Origin: Planctomycetota bacterium
Lineage (GTDB): Bacteria > Planctomycetota > Phycisphaerae > WQYP01
Length of the DNA stretch: 6,468 bases
Direction of reading: 5' to 3'
Assembly: GCA_021805585.1 (NCBI GenBank)
Contig: JAJZEY010000289.1
Span: 1 to 6,468 of the forward strand
Each line of letters begins with the position of its first letter. Position 1 is the stretch's first letter. Shown in pieces: positions 6,260 to 6,468 of this stretch. Both the position numbers and the translations under genes were made by a program. Below the pieces are notes generated by a model, which worked only from the letters and a program-made list of their open reading frames with translations, was not told the DNA's origin and searched no databases.

Positions 6260-6424
6260 TTAATAGGCCACGGGGGCCCCGGTGCTCGCCGCCCACTTCT
6301 CTGCGGTGACTTTTAATCGATCCCATTCGTCGGGTCGTTGTGGTGAAAATCGGGTTTCGTTTGGTTGATCCGCGCGCTTTTGCGGTTGGGTGCACCGTGG
6401 GCACTTCGGTGAAATTTTTACCGC
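6260..6424 (-). pseudogene. Possible coding remnant: protein-like C-terminal tail without a start codon
   Basis: Reading leftward and ending at TAA 6262-6260, one frame gives KISPKCPRCTQ early on and ends RPDEWDRLKVTAEKWAAS-TGAPVAY. The CxxC pair and the mixed acidic, basic and aromatic ending look more protein-like than the other frames here. No ATG, GTG or TTG lies between this tail and the in-frame stop at ~6462-6464, and the 5' side runs into the GC-rich repeat at 6420-6449. It could be a gene tail cut off by repeat insertion or simply chance. No family is recognised. Confidence 0.2.
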
Positions 6425-6449
6425 GGGGGACGCGGAGGAGCGCAGAGGA
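6420..6449. repeat. Interspersed-type GGA/GCG-rich repeat unit
   Basis: The segment reads as degenerate copies of a short 'CGCGGAGGA / CGCAGAGGA' unit (ACCGCGGGGGACGCGGAGG, then AGCGCAGAGGA). Repeats of this wording are scattered through intergenic DNA in many Planctomycetes and Verrucomicrobia. Only one copy is present here, so calling it dispersed rests on family knowledge, not on this window. Confidence 0.4.
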
Positions 6450-6468
6450 TTTAGAATTGATTAGCTTG

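Noticed and set aside
5799..6263. 154-codon plus-strand open frame
   Set aside because: It is antisense to the lipoprotein start and leader. Composition is rich in Arg/Pro/Ser with no fold-like pattern.

Overview
The window most resembles a piece of a Planctomycetes genome (possibly Phycisphaerae-like), probably from an assembled contig. Three things suggest this. The sigma-70 N-terminus carries a planctomycete-style 'LFLRYNYAR' segment and 'ANLALVLAMAKRTR' core. The heme A synthase has a long extra N-terminal membrane domain. A 'CCGCGG-GACGCGGAGGAGCGCAGAGG' type repeat sits at the right edge. The assignment rests on family resemblance alone, since no database search was possible.

Layout. 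Bases 1-687 (minus strand) hold one open frame that leaves the window on the left. Its first ~187 codons are the N-terminal part of a sigma-70 family factor. Its last ~40 codons read as the middle of GatB, the amidotransferase subunit B. Base composition and third-position GC jump at the same place, so this is a chimeric junction: either a contig misjoin or a true rearrangement. Bases 688-1071 are an AT-rich divergent intergenic region with three closely spaced inverted repeats, a perfect TATAAT on the minus strand, and a good promoter facing the plus-strand gene. Bases 1072-2481 (plus) encode a CtaA/Cox15 heme A synthase with four additional N-terminal membrane helices. After a ~300-base gap, 2789-3733 (plus) encode a zinc-dependent histone deacetylase/acetylpolyamine amidohydrolase family protein with all catalytic residues visible. 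A hairpin flanked by A and T runs then separates it from a convergent minus-strand pair. That pair is a TPR lipoprotein (4627-5838, GTG start), followed 63 bases downstream by a membrane-anchored zinc-ribbon protein of unknown function (3805-4563).

The last ~630 bases (5839-6468) hold no convincing complete gene. They contain the upstream region of the lipoprotein operon, a protein-like tail with no start codon (6260-6424), and the interspersed-type repeat.

The genes do not form one pathway. Heme A synthase serves cytochrome oxidase maturation, the deacetylase stands alone, and the lipoprotein/zinc-ribbon pair is probably an envelope-associated unit of unknown role. I see no CRISPR array, transposase, tRNA or rRNA. 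I found no clear new biological system; the items most worth a second look are the sigma/GatB junction, the palindrome cluster, the extended heme A synthase and the uncharacterised lipoprotein operon.
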